A stretch of DNA of 64,000 bases. It comes from Alkalicoccobacillus porphyridii. Lineage in GTDB: Bacteria; Bacillota; Bacilli; Bacillales; Bacillaceae_D. Shown here in pieces: positions 16,521 through 25,801 of this stretch. Both the position numbers and the translations under genes were made by a program. The stretch's first letter is position 1. Every line of letters starts with the position of its first letter. Under the pieces are notes generated by a model, which ran no database searches, was not told the DNA's origin, and saw only the letters and a list, made by a program, of their open reading frames with translations. The stretch covers positions 51,556 to 115,555 of the forward strand of contig NZ_VLXZ01000013.1 of assembly GCF_007293315.1 (NCBI RefSeq), read 5' to 3'.

Positions 16521-17246
16521 TTACACCTGCTCTCTTCTAGCAAAGTTCACAAAGCGAAATTTGTCTGGTCGGTGCCGGGATTCAGTATATTGAAAGATTT
16601 TTGCATCATCTAGATACGTTTGTCCTCTAACCACAACCACATTAGAAAAGCCGTCCAAATCTAGAAGAGCTCGGTCTTCTTCCGTAGGTTCTTCCACCAC
16701 AATCTCTTTTCTTGCAAAACTGATCACTAACCCAAGCTGGTTCTCAATGTATTCGTAAATGGAGTTTTGACTAATATCAGCCGTTAACCCTGGAACCACA
16801 GAATGGACAAGATCATCCTTATCAAGGATAACCCTCTCGCCATCTACCTTACGCACTCGTTTGATGCATATAGCAGATTGCTCGCTTGTTAGTTGCAGCT
16901 TGCTTTGCAGTTCAAGATGGGCTTTCACTTCATCAAAGGCCACCACTTCAGTTTCAACCTTCATATTCATTCGCTCACTTAGCTCTTTGAAGCTTGATAC
17001 TCCTGAAAAGGGAAAATCAATCTTGGAGCGATCAAGGACCACGGAACCCTTGCCTTGAATCTTCTGAATGTATCCTCTCTCAGACAACAGCTTAAGGGCT
17101 TTACGAATAGTCTCCCTGGAAGCATGATACTGCTTAACTAACTCTAGTTCTGATGGAAGTAGCTCTTCTGGCTGCCATTCTCCTTTTTGAATCTGATGAG
17201 CCAGCTCTTCATACACCAATTGGAATTTGCTTTTCAACAAATACAC
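16521..17246 (-). CDS. treR: Trehalose operon repressor, GntR/HutC family
   Basis: This is an about 240-residue regulator with an N-terminal GntR winged helix (LPSELELVKQYHASRETIRKAL; IQKIQGKGSVV) and a C-terminal UTRA effector domain. TreR senses trehalose 6-phosphate and represses tre genes. The exact start is uncertain: GTG at 17246 has AGGCGG almost touching it, and TTG codons three or four are better spaced. It lies last in treP-treA-treR, 19 bases after treA. Matching palindromic operators lie upstream of treP. Confidence 0.93.
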   Translation of the reverse strand: MYLLKSKFQLVYEELAHQIQKGEWQPEELLPSELELVKQYHASRETIRKALKLLSERGYIQKIQGKGSVVLDRSKIDFPFSGVSSFKELSERMNMKVETEVVAFDEVKAHLELQSKLQLTSEQSAICIKRVRKVDGERVILDKDDLVHSVVPGLTADISQNSIYEYIENQLGLVISFARKEIVVEEPTEEDRALLDLDGFSNVVVVRGQTYLDDAKIFQYTESRHRPDKFRFVNFARREQV

Positions 17247-17265
17247 CGCCTGTACTTAAAACTTA

Positions 17266-18945
17266 TTAGGAAGAAGCAGGAATGTGGTAGACAACCGCTT
17301 CATAAGGACGAAGCGTTAATTCCTCTGCCGGTTCGTTTGCTTGCTGATAATTCGTTACCAAGATATTGGCATTGTTCTCTGCTAAAAGTGCTGGAGCTGT
17401 AAACAACGTCTCTTCTTGCGTGAAATTTGTAACAACCAACAGCTTTTCCCCCTGCCATTCTCTTACGTATGCAAAGATACGTGGGTCATCCTCAAGCAAC
17501 AACTGGTAGTCTCCATAGGTAATAATATCATGACTCTTTCTCAGTTCAACCAAAGTTTGATAAAAATAGAAAATAGAATCTGGATCTGCTAGCGCATTCT
17601 CCGCATTAATGTGCTTGTAATTATTTGCGGTATGAATCCAAGGTGTTCCTGTGGTAAACCCTCCATGAGCTTCATCATTCCATTGCACCGGGGTTCTTGA
17701 GTTATCACGTGATTTCTGCTTAATAATCTCCATGATCTCAGAATGATCCAATTGCTTCTCACGCAATTCCTTGTAGATATTTAACGTTTCTACATCGCGG
17801 TACTCTTCTATCGTTTCAAACTTAGGATTGGTCATCCCAAACTCTTCACCTTGATAAATGTATGGCGTGCCCTGCATCATGTGAATCACTGTTGCTAGCA
17901 TTTTGGCGGATTCTTTGTGATAAACTCCGTCATCTCCATAACGAGTGACTACTCTCGGTTGATCATGATTACACCAAAATAGAGCATTCCAGCCTCCACC
18001 TTGATGCATACCAACCTGCCATTTAGAAAGAATTTGTTTTAACGCGTAAAAATCTACCTCGCCTAAAGCCCATTTCTCTCCGTTTGGATAATCAACTTTT
18101 AGATGATGGAAATTAAAGGTCATGCTTAATTCATTGCTATCGGGGTGAGAATATTGAACACAATGCTCTAGAGTTGTAGACGACATCTCGCCAACTGTCA
18201 TCGCCTGATACGGTGCGAGCACCTCTTTATTCATCTCTTGTAAAAACTCATGAACACGCGGGCCATCGGTGTAGAATTTACGCCCATCTCCTGGAGCAAC
18301 GGAGCCATCATCATTCGGAAAGTCTTGATCCTTAGAAATGAGGTTAATCACATCTAAACGGAACCCATCAATGCCTTTCTCAAACCAGAATCGCATCAAT
18401 TCATAGACTTTTTCACGAAGCTCTGGGTTCTCCCAGTTTAAATCACCCTGAGTTTCATCAAACAAATGAAGATAATATTGTTCTGTTTTCTCATCCCATT
18501 TCCAAGCAGAACCACCAAATTTAGAAATCCAATTTGTAGGCACTTGTCCATCCACAGCATCCTTCCAAATATAAAAATCTCGATACTGGTTATCTTTAGA
18601 GGAAGATGCTTGCTTAAACCATTCATGCTCTGTGGACGAGTGATTCACAACAAGGTCCATAATCAGCTTCATACCCCGTTGATGCGTCTCATCAAGCAAT
18701 GCTTGAAAATCCTCCATCGTACCGTACTCCTCGTGAATATTATAATAATCACTAATGTCATAACCGTTGTCACGCTGCGGGGATGAGTACACTGGAGTAA
18801 GCCAAATTACGTCCACTCCTAGTTTTTTTAGGTAGTCCAGCTTTTGAATAATACCTTGTAGATCACCCACACCATTACCCGTCGTGTCATTAAAGCTCTT
18901 CGGATAAATTTGGTACACTACAGATTTTCTCCACCATTCGTTCAT
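17266..18945 (-). CDS. treA: Trehalose-6-phosphate hydrolase (GH13)
   Basis: This 559-residue cytoplasmic enzyme splits trehalose 6-phosphate into glucose and glucose 6-phosphate. GH13 landmarks are VVNHSSTEHEWF, the nucleophile region GFRLDVINLIS, the acid/base VGEMSS, and FWCNHDQPR. The N-terminal WWRKSVVYQIYPKSF is typical of the oligo-1,6-glucosidase/TreA group; the tre context fixes the substrate. The ATG at 18945 is correctly spaced from AAAGGG, so three residues of the longest frame are dropped. Confidence 0.95.
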   Translation of the reverse strand: MNEWWRKSVVYQIYPKSFNDTTGNGVGDLQGIIQKLDYLKKLGVDVIWLTPVYSSPQRDNGYDISDYYNIHEEYGTMEDFQALLDETHQRGMKLIMDLVVNHSSTEHEWFKQASSSKDNQYRDFYIWKDAVDGQVPTNWISKFGGSAWKWDEKTEQYYLHLFDETQGDLNWENPELREKVYELMRFWFEKGIDGFRLDVINLISKDQDFPNDDGSVAPGDGRKFYTDGPRVHEFLQEMNKEVLAPYQAMTVGEMSSTTLEHCVQYSHPDSNELSMTFNFHHLKVDYPNGEKWALGEVDFYALKQILSKWQVGMHQGGGWNALFWCNHDQPRVVTRYGDDGVYHKESAKMLATVIHMMQGTPYIYQGEEFGMTNPKFETIEEYRDVETLNIYKELREKQLDHSEIMEIIKQKSRDNSRTPVQWNDEAHGGFTTGTPWIHTANNYKHINAENALADPDSIFYFYQTLVELRKSHDIITYGDYQLLLEDDPRIFAYVREWQGEKLLVVTNFTQEETLFTAPALLAENNANILVTNYQQANEPAEELTLRPYEAVVYHIPASS

Positions 18946-18968
18946 GTGTAACACCCTTTCAATTTAAG

Positions 18969-19006
18969 AAAGCCGCCTTTGCAGAGACATTCTGCTAAGC
19001 GGCTTT
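18969..19006 (-). terminator. Intercistronic hairpin between treP and treA
   Basis: AAAGCCGC pairs with GCGGCTTT, with an inner TCTGC/GCAGA pair. The tail on the minus strand (CTTAAATT) is poor in T, so it is more likely an mRNA-stabilising or attenuating hairpin than a full terminator. Confidence 0.6.
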
Positions 19007-19017
19007 GAAGTTTTGAT

Positions 19018-20439
19018 TTATCTATCTTGGAAATCTTTTTGGAAACGAGAAACAATGATTGTAGCGACAACTGGGATGATAATGGCTAGCCCCATGCCGA
19101 TGGCGAAGTTGATGATGTTCGCTCTAGTACCTACAATTGAGAATATTCCCGGAAGTCCTCCAACTCCAATTGCTGGTGCAAGGATACCCATTACAGCAAC
19201 ATAACCTCCTGCTATGGCTGCACCAATAATCGCACATATAAATGGAAAACGGTAGCGTAAATTCACTCCAAACAATGCAGGCTCAGTAATTCCAAGGTAA
19301 GCTGAGATAGCTGACGTTAGAGAAAGACCTTTCATCTTTTGGTTCTTTAGAATAATATACATCGCAAGTGCTGCAGACCCTTGAGCAATATTAGACATAA
19401 CTAGAATCGGCCATAAGAATGTAGCTCCTTCACTTGCAATAAGCTGAAAGTCTACCGCTAAGAATGTGTGATGCATGCCTGTTATAACTAATGGAGCATA
19501 AAACAAGCCATAAATCGCTCCACCAACAAGTGCAAACTGTTCAAATAAAGTAACAAAAACTCCTGTAATGCTATTACCAATTGCAAATGTAATAGGACCT
19601 ATGATAATAAACGCCAAGAAACCAGTAATTAAAAGTGCAACAGGTGCTACAACTAGCAACTGGAATGAATCTGGCGTAATTCTCTTCATAAACTTCTCTA
19701 TTTTAGCAAGCACATATGAAGCTAATAATATTGGAAGTACTTGTCCTTGATAACCCATTGCAGCCACATCAAAACCAAATAGATTCCAATATGGTACAGT
19801 GCCATCTCTCAAAGCCCCTGCATAGTCATTCGCATTTAACAGCCCTGGATGACAAAGGATCAAACCAAGAACAATACCAAGCAGTGGATTTCCACCAAAC
19901 TTCTTAACAGCCGACCAACCAATTAGTGCAGGTAAGAAAACAAAGGCCGTGCTAGCAATTGTACTAATGATATCAGCGAGTCCTGCCCATTGAGGATACA
20001 ATTCAATAATCGGTTGCTCTGTGAACAACGCATTTGTAAGTATATTATTTAGACCGAGTAACAAACCCGCCGTGATAATAGCCGGCAAGATAGGAATAAA
20101 AATGTCAGATAACCCTTTTACTGCTCTTTGTAGCGGATTCATTTTCTTAGCAGATTCCTGCTTTGTCTCCTCTTTTGTTGACTCAGAAATACCAGCCTCA
20201 GATACAAACTCCGCATACACCTTATCAACAAGCCCCTGACCGAGGATCACTTGGAACTGATTGTTAGCTGAGAACGAACCTTTCACTGGATCAATGTTCT
20301 CCAGCTTCTCCTTATCTACTTTACCTTCATCATGTAACACTAAACGTAGTCGCGTCACACAATGTGTAGCAGAAGAAATATTCTCTTTGCCGCCTATGGC
20401 TTCAAGTATATCTTTTGCCGTCTTACGATTATCACTCAT
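19018..20439 (-). CDS. treP: Trehalose-specific PTS enzyme IIBC
   Basis: This 473-residue permease imports trehalose as its 6-phosphate. The IIB domain (1-90) carries the phospho-cysteine in SATHCVTRLRLV. The IIC domain from about 105 is a ten-segment membrane domain with GITEPALFGVNLRY. There is no IIA domain, so phosphate must come from a glucose-type IIA elsewhere, as in B. subtilis. ATG follows GGGAGG. It is first in treP-treA-treR and has TreR and cre sites upstream. Confidence 0.95.
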   Translation of the reverse strand: MSDNRKTAKDILEAIGGKENISSATHCVTRLRLVLHDEGKVDKEKLENIDPVKGSFSANNQFQVILGQGLVDKVYAEFVSEAGISESTKEETKQESAKKMNPLQRAVKGLSDIFIPILPAIITAGLLLGLNNILTNALFTEQPIIELYPQWAGLADIISTIASTAFVFLPALIGWSAVKKFGGNPLLGIVLGLILCHPGLLNANDYAGALRDGTVPYWNLFGFDVAAMGYQGQVLPILLASYVLAKIEKFMKRITPDSFQLLVVAPVALLITGFLAFIIIGPITFAIGNSITGVFVTLFEQFALVGGAIYGLFYAPLVITGMHHTFLAVDFQLIASEGATFLWPILVMSNIAQGSAALAMYIILKNQKMKGLSLTSAISAYLGITEPALFGVNLRYRFPFICAIIGAAIAGGYVAVMGILAPAIGVGGLPGIFSIVGTRANIINFAIGMGLAIIIPVVATIIVSRFQKDFQDR

Positions 20440-20506
20440 CGTTAGTTCCTCCCAATAAACACAATTTCAAATCATTTTCCTTATATATTCATTATGATTT
20501 CACAAC

Positions 20507-20552
20507 ATGTATATACAAATGATTACGTTTTCAGGATAACTTGTATATACAA
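20507..20552 (-). promoter_or_regulatory. TreR operators with an embedded cre site
   Basis: TTGTATATACAA at 20541-20552 is a perfect TreR-type palindrome; ATGTATATACAA at 20507-20518 differs by one base. Between them, 20520-20533 read on the minus strand is TGAAAACGTAATCA, which matches the CcpA cre consensus at all but one position. This supports trehalose induction and catabolite repression of treP. Confidence 0.8.
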
Positions 20553-20695
20553 ATTAGTCAACTGAAATATTTTCCTTTCCGGTAGTTTTATATAAAATCA
20601 CTGTTCCTATACCCTATTGGCACAGAGAATAAATGCTTGAGATAGTAATAGCGGCTCGTTTAACGGGATATTTGTTTGTAGTTTTTGGTTTGGAG

Positions 20696-21438
20696 GTTGT
20701 TCTTGGTTTTGAGTTGTTCTTTCTTGGTAGCGTGGGTTGGCTCTTGGTATGGAGGTTCTTCTTCTTGGTGTTGGGCTGTTCTTTCTGGGTGGTGTGGATC
20801 GGTTCTTGGTGAAGAGGTTCTTCTTCTTGGTGTTGGGCTGTTCTTTCTGGGTAGCGTGCCTCCGCTCTTGGTATGGAGCTCCTTCTTCTTGGTGTTAAGC
20901 GATTCTTTCTGGGTAGCGTGCCTCCGCTCTTGGTAAGGAGTTCCTTCTTCTTGGTGTTAAGCGATTCTTTCTGGGTAGCGTGCCCCGCTCTTGGTAAGGA
21001 GTTCCTTCTTCTTGGTGTTAAGCGATTCTTTCTGGGTAGCGTGCCGCCGCTCTTGGTATGGAGCTCCTTCTTCTTGGTGTTAAGCGATTCTTTCTGGGTA
21101 GCGTGCCGCCGCTCTTGGTATGGTGCTCCTTCTTCTTGGTGTTAAGCGATTCTTTCTGGGTAGCGTGCCGCCGCTCTTGGTATGGAGTTCCTTCTTCTTG
21201 GTGTTAAGTAATTCTTTCTGGGTATCGTGCTTCCGCTCTTGGTATGGAGCTCCTTCCTCTTGGAGTTAAACCATTCTTTCTTGGTATAGTGCCTTGGCTC
21301 TTGGTAAGGAGCTCCTTCCTCTTGGAGTTAAGTAATTCTTTCTTGGTTTCGTGCCTCCGCTCTTAGTAAGGAGCCCCTTCTTCTTGCTGTTGAGCCGTTC
21401 TTTCTTGGTTTCCCTCCTTGGTGTGGGTGCAGTCCTAA
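20696..21438 (+). repeat. 62-bp tandem repeat array, twelve units
   Basis: Units begin at 20696, 20758, 20820, 20882, 20944, 21005, 21067, 21129, 21191, 21253, 21315 and 21377: a 62-base period with a single one-base deletion. The centre units are nearly identical and the edge units diverge. Each unit holds CTTCTTCTTGG, TTCTTTCTGGGTAGCGTGCC and CCGCTCTTGGTA. Because 62 is not a multiple of three, reading frames through it are accidental. Related arrays lie at 49.6 and 63.7 kb. With the repeat that follows, it fills the gene-free 1.2 kb upstream of treP. Confidence 0.95.
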
Positions 21439-21460
21439 TTATTGTGAAAAGACTGTTCCA

Positions 21461-21614
21461 ATACCTACCTAAACAAGCGGACGAAAATGGAGGGCCGACA
21501 CCTGCGGGATGAAAAGGTTCATTGAGATAAAAGGGCAGAGCCCGTTAGCTCAATACCTTCCCGCGGTAAGCGTGGCCCCATTTTCGGGAGCGGCAGCCGA
21601 AGAACCAAAACATT
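21461..21614 (-). repeat. Palindromic host repeat, uninterrupted copy D
   Basis: Read on the minus strand this matches the flanks of copies A and C end to end (CGCTCCCGAAAATGGGG, then TGAGCTAACGGGC, TCTCAATGAACC, then CCGCAGGTGTCGGCC and CCGCTTGTTTAGG). It contains CTTTTCATC only once (21508-21516). It is therefore the empty-site version of the composite repeats. Confidence 0.85.
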
Positions 21615-21692
21615 ATCCTATTCTAGTTTTGATATCTGCGCATCTTGCCTCTGCTTCCACGCACTCTCATGACTCAGCTCATCCGCTTCACA

Positions 21693-21732
21693 CAAAAAAA
21701 GAGCCTAAACTTCTATAAGTTCAAGGCTCTTT
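21693..21732 (-). terminator. Terminator of the lnr-like ABC operon
   Basis: AAAGAGCCTT and TAGGCTCTTT form the stem on the minus strand with an inner AACTT/AAGTT pair, followed by seven T. Confidence 0.9.
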
Positions 21733-21745
21733 CTCATCATTATTT

Positions 21746-22855
21746 CTACGACACACTTCGTCTTTCTACTAAATTTAATCCAATACCCATAAAAACCGTT
21801 CCCATAAAAAAGAGTATGGAGCCTGGGAGCAGAAATTGTTCAAAGCTCCAATTGTATAAGGTAGCTCCTTTTAACATCTCCATGCCATAGGTGATTGGAC
21901 TTACATATGAGAGGACAAGTATAGCGTTTGATGAGACGATTTCGATGGGCCAAAACGCTCCACCCAGCATGGCAAAGCTCACCGCCAGAAATGGAACGAT
22001 GGCATCAAGCTGTCTTATTGATGTAATCAGGCCACTAAGTAAGACTCCAAATGAGACTATGGCAAACACATAGGGAATGACAACAATGAAGCTTATCCAT
22101 AGTCCCCCTCGGAAATCATATTGAAAGAGACTTGCAAATAGCAGGAAGACGATGAGGATTTGAACATAACCTAGTAGAAATCCAAATACTAAGTTTCCCG
22201 TGTAAATACTTGTTTTGGAGGCAGGTGATAAAATTAATCGATCCCACACCCCGTTTTGCTTTTGTTCAATAATTGATGTAATGGAGAAGGTGATCGTATA
22301 GATTACAAAAAACAAGGTGAAGCCAAAAATGGTTTGTAGCGATTGATCATAGATCCAATTCGTGTCTTCCTCAATAGTGAAGCTTGATGTTGAAACAGGA
22401 TAGCTTCCATTGTCACTTTCGATGATGTTTCTCAGTTCATTTGGCTCTCCCGCTTCTGCCAATGCTGCCTCTTGGACAAATCCTTCTTTTGAGTAGTAGG
22501 ATGAGATAGCCGACTCTACGATCCCAATTTCAAAGGCATTTCTAGCCTGATAGATATCGAATCGATGCTCCTGTAAATGGACAGCTGCGGCTACCAACTG
22601 ACGATTAATGATATTTTGTACATCTTCACTTTCCACACGATAAAACTCAACACTCTGGTCTTGATTCAAAAGATCAACTGCTTCGTCTACCTGAGATTGG
22701 CTCATTTCCTCCGAATACACGGGTACACGGATAGCCTGACTAAAATCTGTTTGACCAAGTAACAGGGTAAATACAATGGTTAGCATATACATCGCGATGA
22801 GCGCCCAGGGATTTCGGATCGAATCACGCATTAAGCCCCAAACTATACCTTTCAT
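21746..22855 (-). CDS. ABC-2 type permease, LnrN-like
   Basis: This 369-residue membrane protein has one N-terminal segment, a large extracytoplasmic region of about 140 residues, then five or six segments, the ABC-2 exporter plan. It overlaps the preceding permease gene by four bases (ATGA). With LnrL- and LnrM-like partners it forms an exporter resembling B. subtilis LnrLMN, which removes polyene linearmycins from the membrane. The substrate here is inferred from gene order only. Confidence 0.85.
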   Translation of the reverse strand: MKGIVWGLMRDSIRNPWALIAMYMLTIVFTLLLGQTDFSQAIRVPVYSEEMSQSQVDEAVDLLNQDQSVEFYRVESEDVQNIINRQLVAAAVHLQEHRFDIYQARNAFEIGIVESAISSYYSKEGFVQEAALAEAGEPNELRNIIESDNGSYPVSTSSFTIEEDTNWIYDQSLQTIFGFTLFFVIYTITFSITSIIEQKQNGVWDRLILSPASKTSIYTGNLVFGFLLGYVQILIVFLLFASLFQYDFRGGLWISFIVVIPYVFAIVSFGVLLSGLITSIRQLDAIVPFLAVSFAMLGGAFWPIEIVSSNAILVLSYVSPITYGMEMLKGATLYNWSFEQFLLPGSILFFMGTVFMGIGLNLVERRSVS

Positions 22856-24078
22856 TGATGACCACCTCTTTTCGGAAAATAGAGTATGGCGATGCCTACT
22901 AAGATAACGCTGTAACTTAATAGGATAAGTAAATTAGGAAGGATCGAAGTCAATTCCCCGCCCTGAAACGCTTGGAAATAAGCAGTCATGGTTACTCCAT
23001 TCGGTGTGTACCTCCCGAAAAGTCCAATGATTGGTGATAACATATCTGTTTGAACAAAGCTTCCTCCTACAAATGCAAGCAGCGTGACAAATATATTTGA
23101 GAAAATAGTGGAGGCTTTGTAGCTATCCAATCTGAAATTAATGGATGTTAGCAATACCGTTAATCCACCAACAACCAAACTAATCGTTAGGGTGACCAGT
23201 ATAAATTGAAGTAAGCTACCCCACGTGACATTAAAGGCAAAATAAGAAATTAAAAAAATGACGCTTAATTGAAAGGCTGCTACGATCGTTCCCGTGATCC
23301 ATTTGCTTGTGACGTATAAATAACCTGGCGCTCGTGTAAGGATCATTCGATTAAATACTCTTGTCCGTTTTTCATCTGTTGCATACCTGGCCACCAAACC
23401 AGCTGTATATAGAACAAACATACTTGCCATGCCAACCGTAACATAATGAAAAATATCAATTGGGTGCTCCTGTGTTTGAATGATGTCATAGTCCACTGGT
23501 TCTATGAAGGCTGGTTGGGGAAGGTCCATATCACTCGCTATACTTTGCATACGTAAGGTTTCATAAAAAGAATGGATCATTGAATCTATGATTAAAGCGT
23601 TAGTTGATTGTTCTTCATTCAAATAAAGAAGCAGTTCTTCTTCGTTATCTTGATTTAGCATGATAGAACTCCATACACTTTGTTGATAGCCCTCAGGAAA
23701 TTCAATCACTGCTGCAAACTCTTCATTTTCAAGAGCTTCATCACGGGTGATACCTGTTTCTATCTGAATGCGTTCTCCAATGTCCGCTGCAAAGACTTCA
23801 TCTATTATGATATCTTTCACATTGAACTGGTTCACAAGCTCTTCCGCCGCTTCTCTGGGAATCCCTTGAGCCTCCGCTTCCTGTAAAAAATAATTAACTT
23901 CTTCCTCTTGGGTTTCTGCATTAATAACAGCAATTGAAAAAGAGCCCATCTCATTACCGCCAGATTGTGCAAAACCAAGGATGCTAATTAAGCCTAAAGG
24001 CATTATAAACAGTAAAATGAGAACGGATTTTTCTTTTTGCATATGGAGTAAATCTTTTTTAATTAATGCCCAAAGCAT
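22852..24078 (-). CDS. ABC-2 type permease, LnrM-like
   Basis: This 408-residue permease has an N-terminal segment (ILLFIMPLGLISILGFA), a long acidic external region (residues 40-210) and a C-terminal block of about six segments ending LSYSVILVGIAILYF. It is paired with the next permease by an overlapping start/stop and follows the ATPase by 12 bases, so the exporter is likely a heteromer. ATG is preceded by GAGGAGG. Confidence 0.85.
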   Translation of the reverse strand: MLWALIKKDLLHMQKEKSVLILLFIMPLGLISILGFAQSGGNEMGSFSIAVINAETQEEEVNYFLQEAEAQGIPREAAEELVNQFNVKDIIIDEVFAADIGERIQIETGITRDEALENEEFAAVIEFPEGYQQSVWSSIMLNQDNEEELLLYLNEEQSTNALIIDSMIHSFYETLRMQSIASDMDLPQPAFIEPVDYDIIQTQEHPIDIFHYVTVGMASMFVLYTAGLVARYATDEKRTRVFNRMILTRAPGYLYVTSKWITGTIVAAFQLSVIFLISYFAFNVTWGSLLQFILVTLTISLVVGGLTVLLTSINFRLDSYKASTIFSNIFVTLLAFVGGSFVQTDMLSPIIGLFGRYTPNGVTMTAYFQAFQGGELTSILPNLLILLSYSVILVGIAILYFPKRGGHQ

Positions 24079-24090
24079 ATTCGCTCCTCC

Positions 24091-25020
24091 TCAATCTCTC
24101 AGCTTGCGTCCTGTGAGATGTAGAAATACATCTTCAAGTGACGGTGGCTTCACCTGGATTCCCAAGAGCTTCACCGACGTTTCGTTAGCCATGTTAAAAA
24201 TCTCATCAAACAGCTCATCCTGATGCGTCACAATCGTGTATTGATTAGGTTCTGCTGCGACAGATGTGATGTTAGGATGAGCTTTCAATCGTTCTTCAAA
24301 CAGTGGACTCGTATGGCTGACCTGAATACTAATGGATTGCTCTGTTCTCAGAATGCCTTTTACTTCATCCTTGGTTCCGGCAGCAATGATTGATCCGCGA
24401 TCCATAATGTACAGTCGATCACATACATACTCTACCTCTTCCATATAATGGCTTGTGTAAAGGATCGTCATTTGTTCTTCGCGTTGCAGCTTACGAACCA
24501 TCTTTAAGATAAAGCTTCTCGACTGTGGGTCAATGCCAACTGTAGGTTCATCCATAATCAGAATTTGGGGTTTATGGATCAAGGCTATTGCAATATTTAA
24601 TCGCCTTTTCATCCCACCGGAAAAGCTTTTCACCTTGTCTTTTTTTCGTTCGTCTAGACCAACTTCAATTAAAATCTCCTCTACTCTTTTCTTGAGTTCT
24701 TTTGAGGGGAGATCATACATTTTTCCGAAAAAAAACATATTATCCTCTGCAGTCAGCTGGGGAAATAGTGCAAGATCCTGAGGCACAAGTCCAATGGCAA
24801 GTCTAAGCTTTTTGGGATGTTGAACCATGTTTTCTCCTACATAAAGCACATCTCCCTCGGTAGGTTTTATTAATGTAGAAATCATGGAAATTGCCGTTGA
24901 CTTCCCTGCTCCATTTGGACCGAGGAGCCCTACAGACTCGCCTTTTTCCAGATAGAGATTCACACTTTTCACCGCTTCAATCTGCTTAAAGCGTTTCGTC
25001 AAGTTCACAACCTCGAGCAT
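24091..25020 (-). CDS. ABC transporter ATPase, LnrL-like
   Basis: This 309-residue ATPase has Walker A GPNGAGKST at residue ~36, Q-loop LVPQDLALF, signature FSGGMKRRL, Walker B LIMDEPTVGID and switch histidine TSHYMEE. A C-terminal extension of about 80 residues resembles those of drug-exporting DrrA-type ATPases. It begins the exporter transcript: a terminator separates it from the response regulator upstream. Gene order kinase-regulator-ATPase-permease-permease equals B. subtilis lnrJKLMN. Confidence 0.88.
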   Translation of the reverse strand: MLEVVNLTKRFKQIEAVKSVNLYLEKGESVGLLGPNGAGKSTAISMISTLIKPTEGDVLYVGENMVQHPKKLRLAIGLVPQDLALFPQLTAEDNMFFFGKMYDLPSKELKKRVEEILIEVGLDERKKDKVKSFSGGMKRRLNIAIALIHKPQILIMDEPTVGIDPQSRSFILKMVRKLQREEQMTILYTSHYMEEVEYVCDRLYIMDRGSIIAAGTKDEVKGILRTEQSISIQVSHTSPLFEERLKAHPNITSVAAEPNQYTIVTHQDELFDEIFNMANETSVKLLGIQVKPPSLEDVFLHLTGRKLRD

Positions 25021-25121
25021 GGTCCTGCCTCCTTTTCTATTATTCTTAGTGTACGCGATCGAGTGTAGCCTGCGTATTCTCTTAGGTCATGAATTTAGTA
25101 GATATCTTATGACTTGAGTCA

Positions 25122-25148
25122 CAAAAAAACAGCGTTACAACACGCTGC
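25122..25148 (-). terminator. Terminator between regulator and exporter genes
   Basis: CAGCGT and ACGCTG form a short stem on the minus strand followed by TTTTTTT. It splits the two-component pair from the exporter genes, so the exporter needs its own promoter in 25021-25121. Confidence 0.8.
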
Positions 25149-25168
25149 TTTAAGTGGATAGCTCCTTA

Positions 25169-25801
25169 TTACACTACATGATTTCTAATTGCATAAATGG
25201 CAAGTTGAGTGCGGTCTCGAGCTTCTACTTTTGTAAGGAGCTGACTTACGTAATTTTTAACCGTTCCGACCGAAAGAAATAATTCAGCCGCAATTTCTTG
25301 ATTGTTTTTTCCTGCACCTATTAATGCGAGGATACTACGTTCACGCTCTGTTAAGTCATGAGATTCAGAAGAACCCCGGTTATGTTCAAGTAGCTTGGGT
25401 AGAACAGAAGCAGCTACCTGGTCGTCGAGGCTTAATCCACCTCTTAAAGCACTATGTATGGAATGTAATAGCTTATCGTTATCTGCATCTTTTAAAATGT
25501 ACCCGACTGCTCCTAGTCTTAGCGCTTCAAACGCATATTCATCGTCAGCAAAGGTTGTTAAAATAAGGATTAATGCATCCGGATGTTGACTACGAATTTT
25601 TTCTGTAGCTTCTAAGCCAGTCATGACCGGCATCCGTATATCCATCAAGACTAAGTCAATGATTTTTGAATTAAAGGCTTCCACTGCTTCTAAGCCATTA
25701 CTCGCCTCACTCACAACCTGCAGAGCTGGATCTTGTTCAATCATCATTTTTAGTCCTTGCCTGACAATACGCTGATCTTCTGCTAATAATATTTTGACCA
25801 T
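25169..25801 (-). CDS. NarL/FixJ response regulator, LnrK-like
   Basis: This 210-residue protein has a receiver domain (phospho-acceptor D54 in [13 protein letters not shown]; acidic pocket AEDQ) and a C-terminal LuxR helix-turn-helix ([40 protein letters not shown]). It begins directly after the kinase stop, so the pair is co-translated. By analogy with LnrK it should switch on the downstream exporter genes. Confidence 0.92.
   Translation of the reverse strand: MVKILLAEDQRIVRQGLKMMIEQDPALQVVSEASNGLEAVEAFNSKIIDLVLMDIRMPVMTGLEATEKIRSQHPDALILILTTFADDEYAFEALRLGAVGYILKDADNDKLLHSIHSALRGGLSLDDQVAASVLPKLLEHNRGSSESHDLTERERSILALIGAGKNNQEIAAELFLSVGTVKNYVSQLLTKVEARDRTQLAIYAIRNHVV

Noticed and set aside
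20685..21145. Overlapping plus-strand frames rich in Ser, Phe, Leu and Trp
   Set aside because: They run through the 62-bp array, whose period is not a multiple of three; no ribosome site and low complexity.
20696..21438. CRISPR array
   Set aside because: The whole 62-base unit is repeated with no unique spacers, and no cas genes are present.
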